Shown here: positions 1 to 7,418 of the stretch, in pieces | Layout: every line of letters starts with the position of its first letter | Position numbering within the stretch: position 1 is the stretch's first letter | Source: Comamonadaceae bacterium | GTDB lineage: Bacteria > Pseudomonadota > Gammaproteobacteria > Burkholderiales > Burkholderiaceae_C | Length of the DNA stretch: 21,942 bases | NCBI GenBank assembly: GCA_947374505.1 | Contig: CANCCE010000017.1 | Span: forward strand, 1-21,942 | Direction: 5' to 3' | Notes under the pieces: model-generated | The model's input: only the letters and a program-made list of their open reading frames with translations | The model's database searches: none | What the model was told of the DNA's origin: nothing | Translations under genes and position numbers: made by a program

Positions 1-587
1 GTCAGGGGAATCCCCACAATGCGCTGGCCGTCGAACTCCATCACATACGGGCGATCGTCATCATTGACATCGCCGTGGTGTGTGTAGCCCGCTTCGGCCA
101 GCAGGCGTGAAGTGATCTGGCTACCGGTACCGCGCGGGCTGATCCAACCCTTTGGCGTGACACCGGCAGTGCGCTCCAGCAGTTCATGGTTGCGCAGCAA
201 ATTGGCGCGTTCTGCGGCCTCATCAAAGTAAACCGGAATCACGTCCATGCCCCACGAGTGATTGATGATTTCATGGCCCAGATCTGCCAGGCGCCGGACA
301 GTTTCCGGGTCACGTTCACAAATCACACCATTGACCATGATGCTGGTCTTGATCTGGTGTTTCTCCGCAATATTCAAGAGTCGATGAATGCCGCGCACCA
401 ACCCGAAGCTGGCCCAGGAATGGGCATTGGTGTCAAAAAATCCAGGCTTTAAGACATTGCCCATGGGACCAATCCCCGGTGCTTGGCCATCCGACCAAGC
501 TTCATAGGCAATGTTAAAAATCACGGCGACGCGCTTGCCGCCCGGCCATCGAAAACTGTCGGGCAAACGTTTGATCTGGTGGGGCAT
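1..587 (-). CDS. Polysaccharide deacetylase-fold (PuuE-like) hydrolase, 3' end cut by the window
   Basis: The frame opens with ATG at 587 and runs off the window start: 195 codons are visible and the C-terminus is missing. It begins MPHQIKRLPDSFRWPGGKRV. The NodB/CE4-type barrel is recognisable from a strand ending in FNIAYEAW (about residues 21-28), then GHEIINHSWGMD (about 109-120), which carries the histidine of the family's metal motif, then WISPRG (about 150-155). The canonical TFDD motif of polysaccharide deacetylases is absent. This variant is typical of the allantoinase (PuuE)/cyclic-imide-hydrolase-like branch, so the substrate is more likely a small amide or imide than a polysaccharide. 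It follows the Bug gene by 65 nt and is probably the last visible gene of the operon starting at 3706. No strong ribosome site is seen. The family is fairly sure; the substrate is not. Confidence 0.8.
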   Translation of the reverse strand, partial: MPHQIKRLPDSFRWPGGKRVAVIFNIAYEAWSDGQAPGIGPMGNVLKPGFFDTNAHSWASFGLVRGIHRLLNIAEKHQIKTSIMVNGVICERDPETVRRLADLGHEIINHSWGMDVIPVYFDEAAERANLLRNHELLERTAGVTPKGWISPRGTGSQITSRLLAEAGYTHHGDVNDDDRPYVMEFDGQRIVGIPL

Positions 588-652
588 GGCTGCGTTGCTT
601 TGAGGGAAATTGAAGGATTTATGAGGGACTGATGGCTGGAGTGCTGAGCGTT

Positions 653-1717
653 TTACTGCGGCTGGATGTTGGCCAGTTTGAACAGCTTGGCCTGAAAGGC
701 CATGTCATCGATGACAAATTTTGAGAAGTCAGCAGGGTTCGAGCCCACCGTGATCAGGCCCAAGCGATCCAGCTGCGCCTTCAGTTCAGGTTGTTCCATG
801 GCCTGGTGAACCACCTGCTGAATACGCTCGATTTTGTCTTGCGAAGTCCCTGCGGGATACCACAGCCCTCCCCAACCATAGACTTGCTCCATCCCCTTGA
901 GCCCCTGCTCAGCGTAAGTCGGAACATCCGGCAAGATCGGCGCGCGCTGGGTGCCGCTGATGGCCAATGCCCGGACCCGCCCATCCTTGATGCCAGCGGC
1001 AGAACCGGCGGTCGATGCAAATGTCATGTCAATTTGCTTGGCCACCACTTCATTGAAGGACGGTCCCGCCCCCTTGTAGGGAACATGCAGGATTTTGGTT
1101 TGTGCCAGCGAGTTGAAGAGTTCACCATTCAGGTGGTTCAGGTTGCCGTAACCGGCCGAACTGAAACTCATCTTGTCGGGCTTGGCTTGTGCCAGCGCGA
1201 TCAATTCCTTCAGCGACTTCGCAGGCACATCAGGGTTGACCACCAAGACATTGCCGTAGGTCCGGTAAATTTGCGTGATCGGGGCGAAGTCCTTGAGCGG
1301 GTCATGTGGCAGCTTTTTGTAGAGCACGCTATTGCCCGCAAACGATCCCGTTGTGATCAGCATCGTGTAGCCGTCAGGCGGTGCCTTCGCCACGGCGTCA
1401 ATGCCAATGATGCCGTTGGCACCCGCCCGGTTGTCGTAGACGATGGTGGTGTTGAGTGCCTCGGCCATTTTTTGCCCGAGTTGTCGACCCACCACGTCAA
1501 TCGGACCACCGGCCGTGAACGGAATGATCATGCGGATCGGGCGTGATGGCCATTTGTCCTTATCGCCCGCTGAGCTTTGCGCAAGCGCTGAACTCAAACC
1601 TGCCAGCAGCCATGGAGCGGCCAGCACCGCAGACCAGAAAGTACGCCGCCGCTTCGCTGTTGTGTTCAGCGACAAGCTTTGGCCTGCGTTTACAAAAGCG
1701 TGCTTGACGGTCAGCAT
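653..1717 (-). CDS. Bug/TctC-family periplasmic solute-binding protein (first of three)
   Basis: This 354-aa protein is a Bug-type extracytoplasmic solute receptor of tripartite tricarboxylate transporters, which capture small carboxylates in the periplasm. The mature start WPSRPIRMIIPFTAGGPID is the family hallmark, and VPYKGAGPSFNEV and DVPTYAEQG further on are also typical. ATG 1717 is chosen because GGAG lies 6 nt upstream and the signal peptide begins there; the frame stays open further upstream but reads through the BKACE gene. The leader is long (cleavage probably after ALAQ, about residue 47) and contains KRRRTFW, a possible but imperfect twin-arginine motif. No TctA or TctB membrane gene is present in the window, so it is an orphan receptor, as is common in Burkholderiales. 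It lies 59 nt after the BKACE gene, behind a GC-rich hairpin. Confidence 0.93.
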   Translation of the reverse strand: MLTVKHAFVNAGQSLSLNTTAKRRRTFWSAVLAAPWLLAGLSSALAQSSAGDKDKWPSRPIRMIIPFTAGGPIDVVGRQLGQKMAEALNTTIVYDNRAGANGIIGIDAVAKAPPDGYTMLITTGSFAGNSVLYKKLPHDPLKDFAPITQIYRTYGNVLVVNPDVPAKSLKELIALAQAKPDKMSFSSAGYGNLNHLNGELFNSLAQTKILHVPYKGAGPSFNEVVAKQIDMTFASTAGSAAGIKDGRVRALAISGTQRAPILPDVPTYAEQGLKGMEQVYGWGGLWYPAGTSQDKIERIQQVVHQAMEQPELKAQLDRLGLITVGSNPADFSKFVIDDMAFQAKLFKLANIQPQ

Positions 1718-1745
1718 GTGCAACTCCAGTGAGAAGGCTAGAACA

Positions 1746-1765
1746 CCCCCGCCCGGGGCAGGGGG
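1746..1765 (-). other. GC-rich intercistronic hairpin
   Basis: Five C, then GCCCGGGGCA, then five G can fold into an almost all-GC stem of about 8 bp with one bulged A and a 3-nt loop. It lies 11 nt after the BKACE stop and 28 nt before the Bug start codon. On the transcribed strand no T-run follows, so it is not a classical terminator. It could stabilise mRNA ends or set different transcript levels for the genes either side. The structure is seen; the role is inference. Confidence 0.45.
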
Positions 1766-1776
1766 AAGACAGATCC

Positions 1777-2664
1777 TTAGCGTGGTGCGCGCTTTTTCAA
1801 ACCGAGAATTTCTCGCGCCTGCGCTGGCGTGGCAATCTGTGCGTCCATCTCTGTCAGCAGGTTGACTGCCTTTTTCACCAGTGCCGCGTTGTCGGGTGCC
1901 AACACGCCCTTGCGGATGTAAATGTTGTCCTCCAGACCGACGCGCACATGGCCACCCATCAACCAAGCCTGCATCAACATCGGATATTCCCAACGACCCG
2001 TGCCAAAGGCAGCCCAGTTGGAACCGGCGGGCAAGATCGATCGCAAATAAGCCAATGTGGCCGGCGTTGCATTGGCACCATATTTCACACCCATCACGAT
2101 TTGAAACAACGAAGGCGATGGCAGCGTTCCATCGGCGATCAAGTCAGCCGCCAAGTGAATGTCACCACTGTCGAAAACTTCAAGCTCCGGCAAGGTTCCA
2201 GCCTCTTGCGCCAGCTGCGCCATGATGCGGACGTTGCGGGGCGTGTTGATGACCACGGAAGACCCCGAGAACATGGTGTTGAGGTCGAGGCTGCAAATCT
2301 CTGGACGCAAAGCCATCACGTGCTCCATGCGCCGCTCCGGCGTGGTCAGCGTGGTGCCTGGGGCGGCCACTTTCGGGTCATCTTCACTGGGGACAAATCG
2401 CTGGCCAGGGCCGGTCGTCAGGTTGATGATGACGTCGGTGTCACTGGCGCGAACGCGCTCCACGACCTCGCGGTAGTGTTCGAGCTCCATGCTCGGGCGG
2501 CCGTCAGGGAAGCGCACATGAATGTGCGCGATGGCTGCGCCAGCTTGCGCTGCGCTGATGCAGGCGTTGGCAACTTGCTCTGGCGAGCATGGCAGATTAG
2601 GGTACTGCTTGATGTTGGTGATGTTGCCGGTGACGGCGCAGCTGATGATGGTGGGATTGCTCAT
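1777..2664 (-). CDS. Beta-keto acid cleavage enzyme (BKACE, DUF849; 3-keto-5-aminohexanoate cleavage-like)
   Basis: This 295-aa TIM-barrel enzyme has the usual family length. BKACE enzymes use a zinc ion to condense a beta-keto acid with acetyl-CoA, giving acetoacetyl-CoA and a shortened acyl-CoA, or the equivalent reaction with another donor. Zinc ligands are visible as HIH (His47, His49) and Glu245 in RVGLEDN. Arg241 and Asp246 match the catalytic Arg and Asp of Kce. SLDLNTMFSG and MGVKYGANATP are further family signatures. ATG 2664 has AAGGA 5 nt upstream. The gene lies 46 nt after the cyclase gene in the TetR-controlled operon. Substrates in this family differ widely and cannot be read from sequence by eye, so the exact keto acid is open. 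Confidence 0.92.
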   Translation of the reverse strand: MSNPTIISCAVTGNITNIKQYPNLPCSPEQVANACISAAQAGAAIAHIHVRFPDGRPSMELEHYREVVERVRASDTDVIINLTTGPGQRFVPSEDDPKVAAPGTTLTTPERRMEHVMALRPEICSLDLNTMFSGSSVVINTPRNVRIMAQLAQEAGTLPELEVFDSGDIHLAADLIADGTLPSPSLFQIVMGVKYGANATPATLAYLRSILPAGSNWAAFGTGRWEYPMLMQAWLMGGHVRVGLEDNIYIRKGVLAPDNAALVKKAVNLLTEMDAQIATPAQAREILGLKKRAPR

Positions 2665-2710
2665 AGTGTTCCTTAGGATGGGTTTGAATCAACGCTTCAA
2701 CAGCGCCGTT

Positions 2711-3706
2711 TTATTTAATGGCCAATGGGTTGGCAGGCGAACCCACGGCACCGGTGACAGGCAAGGCGGGCGCTACGAACATGAACTCGTAGACGTGGTC
2801 TTCGTCGCAATCTTTGGCGAGTTCTTTCAAGAAAAAGATCTCGCCCATGGTCAGACCGAGAATCGGAATGCACAGCCAATGCCAAGGCTGGTTCACACCC
2901 GCCGCTTCGGATTGGTTGGGCCGCACCTCGACGCCCCAGGTGTCAGTGGCCACCGCAGCCACCTGCTTGGCATGCAGCCAGTCCAGCGTGTCAAAAGCCA
3001 AGCCTGGCGCATCGCCGCCCGAGTAAAAGTCCCAGTTGCCTTCGGCCATCTTGGCTTCCATCTGGCCGGTGCGGATCAGCAGGTAGTCGCCGCGTCCGAC
3101 TTTGACGCCCTGGGCTTTTTCCACTTCGTCAAGGATGGCCGCAGTGATGCCAAAACCATCAGGCAGTGTGTCCACCTTGTAGTGGCGGGCGATGTCCAGC
3201 AAGACACCCCGACCGACCATCTTTTCGCGCGTTTTTTCGATACCGCACTTGGCCGCACCAAAGGAGCTGACAAGACGGCAGTCATAACCGTTCCACATGT
3301 AATTGTCGAAAAAAATGTGACCCAAGCCGTCCCACTGCGTGCCGCACTGCATCGGCATGATGACGATGTCGTCAGCCGAACGGATACCGCGTTTGTCGAG
3401 CACGCCGGAGTAAGCGTCGGTCCCCGTGCGCAGCATCAGGTGAATCGGGTTGAAGCGACCGACCGGCGGGAACTTGGTCTTGCCACCTTGCGGCCCGGTG
3501 TTGTCAAAGGCCAGCGCCAAAGACATCACGCGGCCTTTTTTAACCAGACTCGCTGCTTTGACGACGTCTTCGGGCGTGGTGAAGTTCAGCGTTCCAATTT
3601 CGTCGTCCGGGCCCCAACGGCCCCAGTTCTTCAGCCGTGCGGCAGCGTCATCAACATCTTGGCGGGTCACCGGGGGAAGCTTGCTAACGAGGAGGGTCAT
3701 GTCCAT
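2711..3706 (-). CDS. Cyclase-family (KynB-like) metal-dependent hydrolase
   Basis: This 331-aa protein belongs to the cyclase family (Pfam 04199), which includes kynurenine formamidase and isatin hydrolase. Those enzymes open amide or lactam bonds with Mn or Zn. The N-terminal block NWGRWGPDDEIGTLNF (about residues 27-42) marks the long subgroup. The metal motif is CGTQWDGLGH (121-130), with Asp126 and His130 in place and Gln124 where the shorter enzymes have His. ATDTWGVE (253-260) and PWHWL (275-279) are also conserved. It is the first gene of the minus-strand operon, facing tetR. ATG 3706 has only a weak AAG ribosome site, and ATG 3700 two codons later is an alternative start. It probably hydrolyses an amide, lactam or formyl group ahead of BKACE; that step is inference from the context. 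Confidence 0.9.
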   Translation of the reverse strand: MDMTLLVSKLPPVTRQDVDDAAARLKNWGRWGPDDEIGTLNFTTPEDVVKAASLVKKGRVMSLALAFDNTGPQGGKTKFPPVGRFNPIHLMLRTGTDAYSGVLDKRGIRSADDIVIMPMQCGTQWDGLGHIFFDNYMWNGYDCRLVSSFGAAKCGIEKTREKMVGRGVLLDIARHYKVDTLPDGFGITAAILDEVEKAQGVKVGRGDYLLIRTGQMEAKMAEGNWDFYSGGDAPGLAFDTLDWLHAKQVAAVATDTWGVEVRPNQSEAAGVNQPWHWLCIPILGLTMGEIFFLKELAKDCDEDHVYEFMFVAPALPVTGAVGSPANPLAIK

Positions 3707-3780
3707 CTTTCTTGAATATATTTCTCACACAAATCGACTTCAAAGATTCAGCCATTGGCTAATCTGCACACCAGCCGGCG

Positions 3781-3824
3781 ACTTTAAATCAATCACTTGA
3801 TTGAATCAAGCGTTTGATTAAAAT
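3781..3824. promoter_or_regulatory. Divergent promoter region with two near-palindromic candidate TetR operators
   Basis: Two 16-bp near-palindromes (14 of 16 bases symmetric) abut at base 3804: TCAATCACTTGATTGA (3789-3804) and AATCAAGCGTTTGATT (3804-3819). They overlap a plausible minus-strand promoter, TTGATT (complement of 3804-3809), 17 nt, TAAAGT (complement of 3781-3786). They also overlap a plus-strand one, TTGATT (3797-3802), 16 nt, TAAAAT (3819-3824). This placement is typical of a TetR repressor controlling itself and a divergent operon. Sequence and symmetry are seen; binding is inferred. Confidence 0.65.
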
Positions 3825-3852
3825 AAATCTCTCGATTTATGATCAAGGTCAC

Positions 3853-4506
3853 ATGAACGATTTAAAGACACCTGAAGTCACTGTCAGCACGCGTGACCGC
3901 ATTTTGCAAACGGCCGAGCAGCTGTTCGCGGAAAAAGGCATTGATGCCGTGAGCCTGCGCGAAATAACAGCCGCGGCGGGTGTCAACATCGCCGCAGTCC
4001 ACTACCACTTTGGCTCCAAAAAAGCGGTTCTGGAAGAGCTTTTCGCCATCCGGGGCGGCCCGATCGCAGACCGCAGACTGCTGTTGCTGGGACAGATCGG
4101 TCGCGACCCAGATGGCAAACCGGTTCTGGAAGATGTTTTGCGGGCATTTTTAAAGCCCGCGCTTGAAGCCCCTGCAGATCCTGGCGGCGCCTCATTTGTG
4201 TTGCTGCGTGCCCGCTTGGCCTTTGAACAGGCAGAGGTCCGGCGTGCGGTCATTGGCAAAGCTTTCGATGTCTCCAATCGCGAGTTTTTGCGCACCTTGC
4301 GTGAAGCATTACCCGAGCTCAGTGCCGACGACCTGCACTGGCGCTTTCACTTCATGTTGGGGGCGATGGTCTACACGATGGCGGCGCCGGGCCGGATTGA
4401 GTCAATCACGGACGGCGCTCTGGACACTTCGGACAGTGCAGCGGCCTTGACCAAGCTGGTCTCATTTGCGGCCGCCGGATTCAGAGATACAGCCACCACA
4501 AGGTGA
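3853..4506 (+). CDS. TetR-family transcriptional regulator
   Basis: This 217-aa regulator is the usual TetR length. Residues from about 10 to 65 form the DNA-binding domain: TRDRILQTAEQLFAEKG, then the helix-turn-helix VSLREITAAAGVNIAAVHYHFGSK, which ends in the classic YHFGSK-type motif. The C-terminal half is a ligand and dimerisation domain of the TetR kind with no recognisable ligand. ATG 3853 is preferred because AAGG sits 5 nt upstream; an in-frame TTG start at 3814 would lie inside the candidate operator. The gene is divergent from the cyclase-BKACE-Bug operon across 146 nt, so it most likely represses that operon and itself, with a pathway compound as inducer. It converges with the tauE-like gene, whose stop lies 33 nt beyond. 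Confidence 0.93.
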   Translation: MNDLKTPEVTVSTRDRILQTAEQLFAEKGIDAVSLREITAAAGVNIAAVHYHFGSKKAVLEELFAIRGGPIADRRLLLLGQIGRDPDGKPVLEDVLRAFLKPALEAPADPGGASFVLLRARLAFEQAEVRRAVIGKAFDVSNREFLRTLREALPELSADDLHWRFHFMLGAMVYTMAAPGRIESITDGALDTSDSAAALTKLVSFAAAGFRDTATTR

Positions 4507-4539
4507 GACTTTCAGCGCGCGCCTATCGACAGGCGATGT

Positions 4540-5301
4540 CTAGCGCCATGCATCCCACAGCAACTTGCTGCCGGTCAGACCCATGCCCCAGTAAATCAAT
4601 CGATTGAACAGCACCGGACTGATGCGCTTGGCCATGGCGAAGCCCGCAAAAACCCCCACGGGGACCAAAGGCAACAGCACCAATGAGGTCACCATGTTCC
4701 GCTCATCCAACAGACCCAGCAAGCCAAACGGAAGCCACTTGGATAGATTGATCACGAAGAAAAAATAAGCCATGGTGGCGGCAAAGTGCATCGGACTCAG
4801 GCGCAAGGGAATCACATAAGCGCTGATGGGCGGGCCGCCCGAGTGCGCCACAAAGCTGGTGAAGCCCGAAATAGTCGTGAGAATGACACCGACCCAGCGC
4901 GGTGGCGGTGGACTGTCGGCGCGCGGTGGAAAAATCAGCCTTTGCGCCAGAAAAAGCAGAGTCAACCCACCCACCACCCCAGCCACCAACCGTGTGTCCA
5001 GCGACTTGAACAGCAGTGCGCCCAGCAGCGTTCCAAGCAAACCCAAAGGAATCAAAAAACGCAGAAGCTTGACATCGATGTTTTTCCGGAAAGCCGCGAG
5101 CCCCAGCAAATCAACACATAACAGCACCGGCATCATGATGGCCGCAGCCTGCGGCACCGAAATCGTCAACGCCATCAGCGGCACCGCCAGCGAACCGATG
5201 CCAATGCCAAAACCGCTTTTACTGACGCCTAGCAACAACACGGCCGGAATGGCGAAAAGGTAAAAAAACGGATCGGTGATGATGGAAAAATTCACAGTCA
5301 A
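4540..5301 (-). CDS. TauE/SafE-family membrane exporter (sulfite exporter family)
   Basis: This is a 253-aa hydrophobic protein with about eight membrane segments. The first, FFYLFAIPAVLLLGVSKSG, runs into the family's repeated motif, and GFTSFVAHSGGPP near residue 150 marks the second repeat. Proteins of this family export sulfite, sulfoacetate or related anions, but many members are uncharacterised. It is the last gene of the eight-gene operon, 16 nt after the CaiB-type gene. No ATG is available: the frame opens just after a stop, so translation must begin at TTG 5301 or GTG 5295, and no good ribosome site is seen. Translational coupling to the upstream gene is likely. Its presence next to a desulfinase-like ACAD protein makes sulfite export an attractive guess. 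Confidence 0.88.
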   Translation of the reverse strand: MTVNFSIITDPFFYLFAIPAVLLLGVSKSGFGIGIGSLAVPLMALTISVPQAAAIMMPVLLCVDLLGLAAFRKNIDVKLLRFLIPLGLLGTLLGALLFKSLDTRLVAGVVGGLTLLFLAQRLIFPPRADSPPPPRWVGVILTTISGFTSFVAHSGGPPISAYVIPLRLSPMHFAATMAYFFFVINLSKWLPFGLLGLLDERNMVTSLVLLPLVPVGVFAGFAMAKRISPVLFNRLIYWGMGLTGSKLLWDAWR

Positions 5302-5317
5302 ACCAATGCTTCATGGT

Positions 5318-6526
5318 CTACGAGATAACGCCCTCCGCCTTGTAGGCGGCCAGCTCTTGCGCCGAATGGCCCAACCATTCGCCGAACACGGCCTCATTGC
5401 TCGCCCCCAAAGGCAGACTAGGCAGAATCGGCTTGCGCTCGGCTCCCTCGAAGACCAGTGGTGAGTGCGGCAGAACAACCCGGCCAAGCTCCGGATGGTC
5501 TATCCATTGAAGGCTACCACGGGCATGCATATTCTCGTCGTGCATGACCTCTAAAAGCTGGCGTACTGGCGCACAGGGCACCTTCGCCGCAAGCATACGC
5601 TGCGCCACCTCGTTCTTGGTCAGCGTTCTGGTCCAATGCTCAATCAACTCGTCGACAGCCTCGACATTCTGCACCCGCGAAGTACGGGTCAGGAAGCGTG
5701 CATCGTCCTTGAGTTCGGAACGACCCATCACCTCCAAGATCGCTTGAAAATGATGGTCCCCAGGCGCATTGAGCACCACGTAGCCATCGGAGGTCGCATA
5801 GACGTTGTAGGGTGCAACACCCAGACCGCCATGACGGTTACCGGTGCGTGCCGGGGCGGCCTTACCACGCGCATGCAGCATGCCAAGATTAGAAGCCAGC
5901 GACGCATAAGTCGCATCTTGCATGGAAACCGCGACAACGCGGCCCTTGCCAGTGCGCTCACGTTCATAGAGCGCGGTCATGATCGCTGCATAGAGATGAA
6001 TGCCCGCCATGAAATCGCAAAGCGCGGCACCCGACTTGACCGGCGGCTGGTCTGCAAATCCGGTGGAGTCAATCACGCCACACATCGCCTGCATCACCAG
6101 ATCCATGGCGGGGTAGTCACGATACGGGCCGTCCTTGCCATAACCGGAACTCGACCCATAGATCAGTCGCGGGTTAATTTTATGCAGTTCTGCAGCACCC
6201 AGCCCAAGACGGTCCATCACGCCGGGGGCAAAGTTTTCAACCAATATATCGGCGCGACTGACCAGTTCTTTGAGTAATTCCCGGCCCTTCTCCGTCTTGA
6301 GGTTGAGCGTGACCGGCTGCTTGTTGGAGTTCAGCATTGCAAAAGGAAGTGCGGCCCCTCCCATGTCGCCGCGGCTGCGTAGATGCTCACCTTGAAACGG
6401 CTCCACCTTGATGACATTGGCACCCGCCATGGCCATGAGGAAAGTCGCATAGGGTCCGTTGTAGACATGCGAGAGGTCGATGACAGTGATACCCTCAAGA
6501 GGGTAATTAGGTTTTGAGGCAGACAT
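5318..6526 (-). CDS. CaiB/BaiF family (class III) CoA-transferase
   Basis: This 402-aa enzyme moves CoA between a donor thioester and an organic acid in the cytoplasm. Visible features are VYNGPYATFLMAMAGANVIKV near the N-terminus, NKQPVTLNLKTEKGRELL, ENFAPGVMDRLGL, and DYPAMDLVMQAMCG with the probable catalytic Asp142. The enzyme looks intact and of full length. The start is ATG 6526 with GGAG 6 nt upstream; the TTG one codon earlier is not needed. It follows the HpcH/CitE gene by 15 nt. Relatives activate itaconate, mesaconate, succinate derivatives and 3-sulfinopropionate. In this operon it is the likely activating enzyme for the substrate, but the acid cannot be named from sequence alone. 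Confidence 0.94.
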   Translation of the reverse strand: MSASKPNYPLEGITVIDLSHVYNGPYATFLMAMAGANVIKVEPFQGEHLRSRGDMGGAALPFAMLNSNKQPVTLNLKTEKGRELLKELVSRADILVENFAPGVMDRLGLGAAELHKINPRLIYGSSSGYGKDGPYRDYPAMDLVMQAMCGVIDSTGFADQPPVKSGAALCDFMAGIHLYAAIMTALYERERTGKGRVVAVSMQDATYASLASNLGMLHARGKAAPARTGNRHGGLGVAPYNVYATSDGYVVLNAPGDHHFQAILEVMGRSELKDDARFLTRTSRVQNVEAVDELIEHWTRTLTKNEVAQRMLAAKVPCAPVRQLLEVMHDENMHARGSLQWIDHPELGRVVLPHSPLVFEGAERKPILPSLPLGASNEAVFGEWLGHSAQELAAYKAEGVIS

Positions 6527-6541
6527 CAATGACTCCTGAAT

Positions 6542-7417
6542 TCAAGCGGACAGATCGGTTCTCGCTCTTGCAAGTACGCGTCGTGCTGAGAGATAGTGGG
6601 GGCGATCGAGCATCTTTCCGTTGATCGAAATGGCGCCGGCACCCGGTGATGCCGCAAACGCGGCGATGACGCGCTGCGCCCAGGCAACATCGACCGCGGA
6701 GGGCGTGAAGGCCTCGTTGATGGGCCCTATCTGGTCGGGGTGGATCGCCACCTTTCCCGAGAAACCATCACGCAGCGCTTCGGCCGCCTCCGCCTTCAGC
6801 CCGTCTACATCGCGGAAATTCGTGTAAACGGCATCGATGGCTGGAACTTGCGCTGCCGTAGCGCCCAACAGCACCAGCGACCGGGCCAGCTGATAGGGCG
6901 AGGTATAGCGGCCGTCCAGATCTCGGTTCGAAGTAGCACCGATATCGCTTGCCAGGTCTTCGCCGCCCCAAAAAAGCCCGCAGAGTCTGGCACCAGCGTC
7001 CGTTGCGTAAGTGTGCAATCCAAAAAGACTCGCGGCAGTTTCGGTCACGATCGGCAGGATCTGCGTCGACCCGATCGGCACGCCATCTCGCGCCTCAAAC
7101 TCCGAGAGATAGCCAGCAAGCGTCGCCACATCGCGCCCGTTGGCACACTTAGGCAACATGATGCCGTGAGGCTGAGCGCGTAACACGGCATCAAGATCCG
7201 CCAGCGTGTGACGGGTCCCGAGCGCATTAATTCGCACAAAGAGGCGCATGCTTGCGCGATGTTCGCCTACGAACTCGGCGCACATCTCCCTTGCCCGGGC
7301 CTTCTCCGCCTCAGGCACCGAATCTTCCAAGTCAATGATCAGCGCGTCTGCGTTGGAACTGAGCCCCTTCGTGAGCTTACGCGAGTCATGCGCGGGAACG
7401 AAGAGCATCGAGCGCAT
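6542..7417 (-). CDS. HpcH/HpaI aldolase/CitE-type CoA-ester lyase
   Basis: This 291-aa enzyme of the citrate lyase beta-subunit superfamily splits or forms beta-hydroxyacyl-CoA esters such as malyl-CoA or citramalyl-CoA, using Mg. The N-terminus MRSMLFVPAHD is typical. LIIDLEDSV (27-34), Arg62 in VRIN, Glu126 in PIVTETA and Asp154 in WGGEDLASDIGA provide the CoA-ester and metal sites, and all key positions are present. GKVAIHPDQI near the C-terminus is also conserved. ATG 7417 is one base after the ACAD-like stop codon, so the two are translationally coupled; a longer reading from 7483 overlaps that gene and lacks family similarity. It probably performs the C-C cleavage step, giving a short keto acid and a smaller acyl-CoA. 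Confidence 0.93.
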   Translation of the reverse strand: MRSMLFVPAHDSRKLTKGLSSNADALIIDLEDSVPEAEKARAREMCAEFVGEHRASMRLFVRINALGTRHTLADLDAVLRAQPHGIMLPKCANGRDVATLAGYLSEFEARDGVPIGSTQILPIVTETAASLFGLHTYATDAGARLCGLFWGGEDLASDIGATSNRDLDGRYTSPYQLARSLVLLGATAAQVPAIDAVYTNFRDVDGLKAEAAEALRDGFSGKVAIHPDQIGPINEAFTPSAVDVAWAQRVIAAFAASPGAGAISINGKMLDRPHYLSARRVLARARTDLSA

Positions 7418-7418
7418 A

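Noticed and set aside
653..1993. Longer version of the first Bug protein starting at TTG 1993
   Set aside because: The extra 92 residues overlap the BKACE gene and would bury the signal peptide; ATG 1717 has a proper ribosome site.
2684..2700. TTGAA-N7-TTCAA resembling half of the TetR operator in the cyclase-BKACE gap
   Set aside because: Only part of one half-site agrees, and a 5-bp AT-rich match is expected by chance in a gap of this size.
2522..3715. Long plus-strand open frame (397 codons) opposite the cyclase gene
   Set aside because: It is antisense to a well-supported cyclase-family gene, has no recognisable motif and low-complexity shadow composition; high-GC genes often leave such open antisense frames.
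4520..4535. CGCCT-N6-AGGCG stem between convergent tetR and tauE-like genes
   Set aside because: The stem is only 5 bp with no T-run on either side, too weak to call a terminator.
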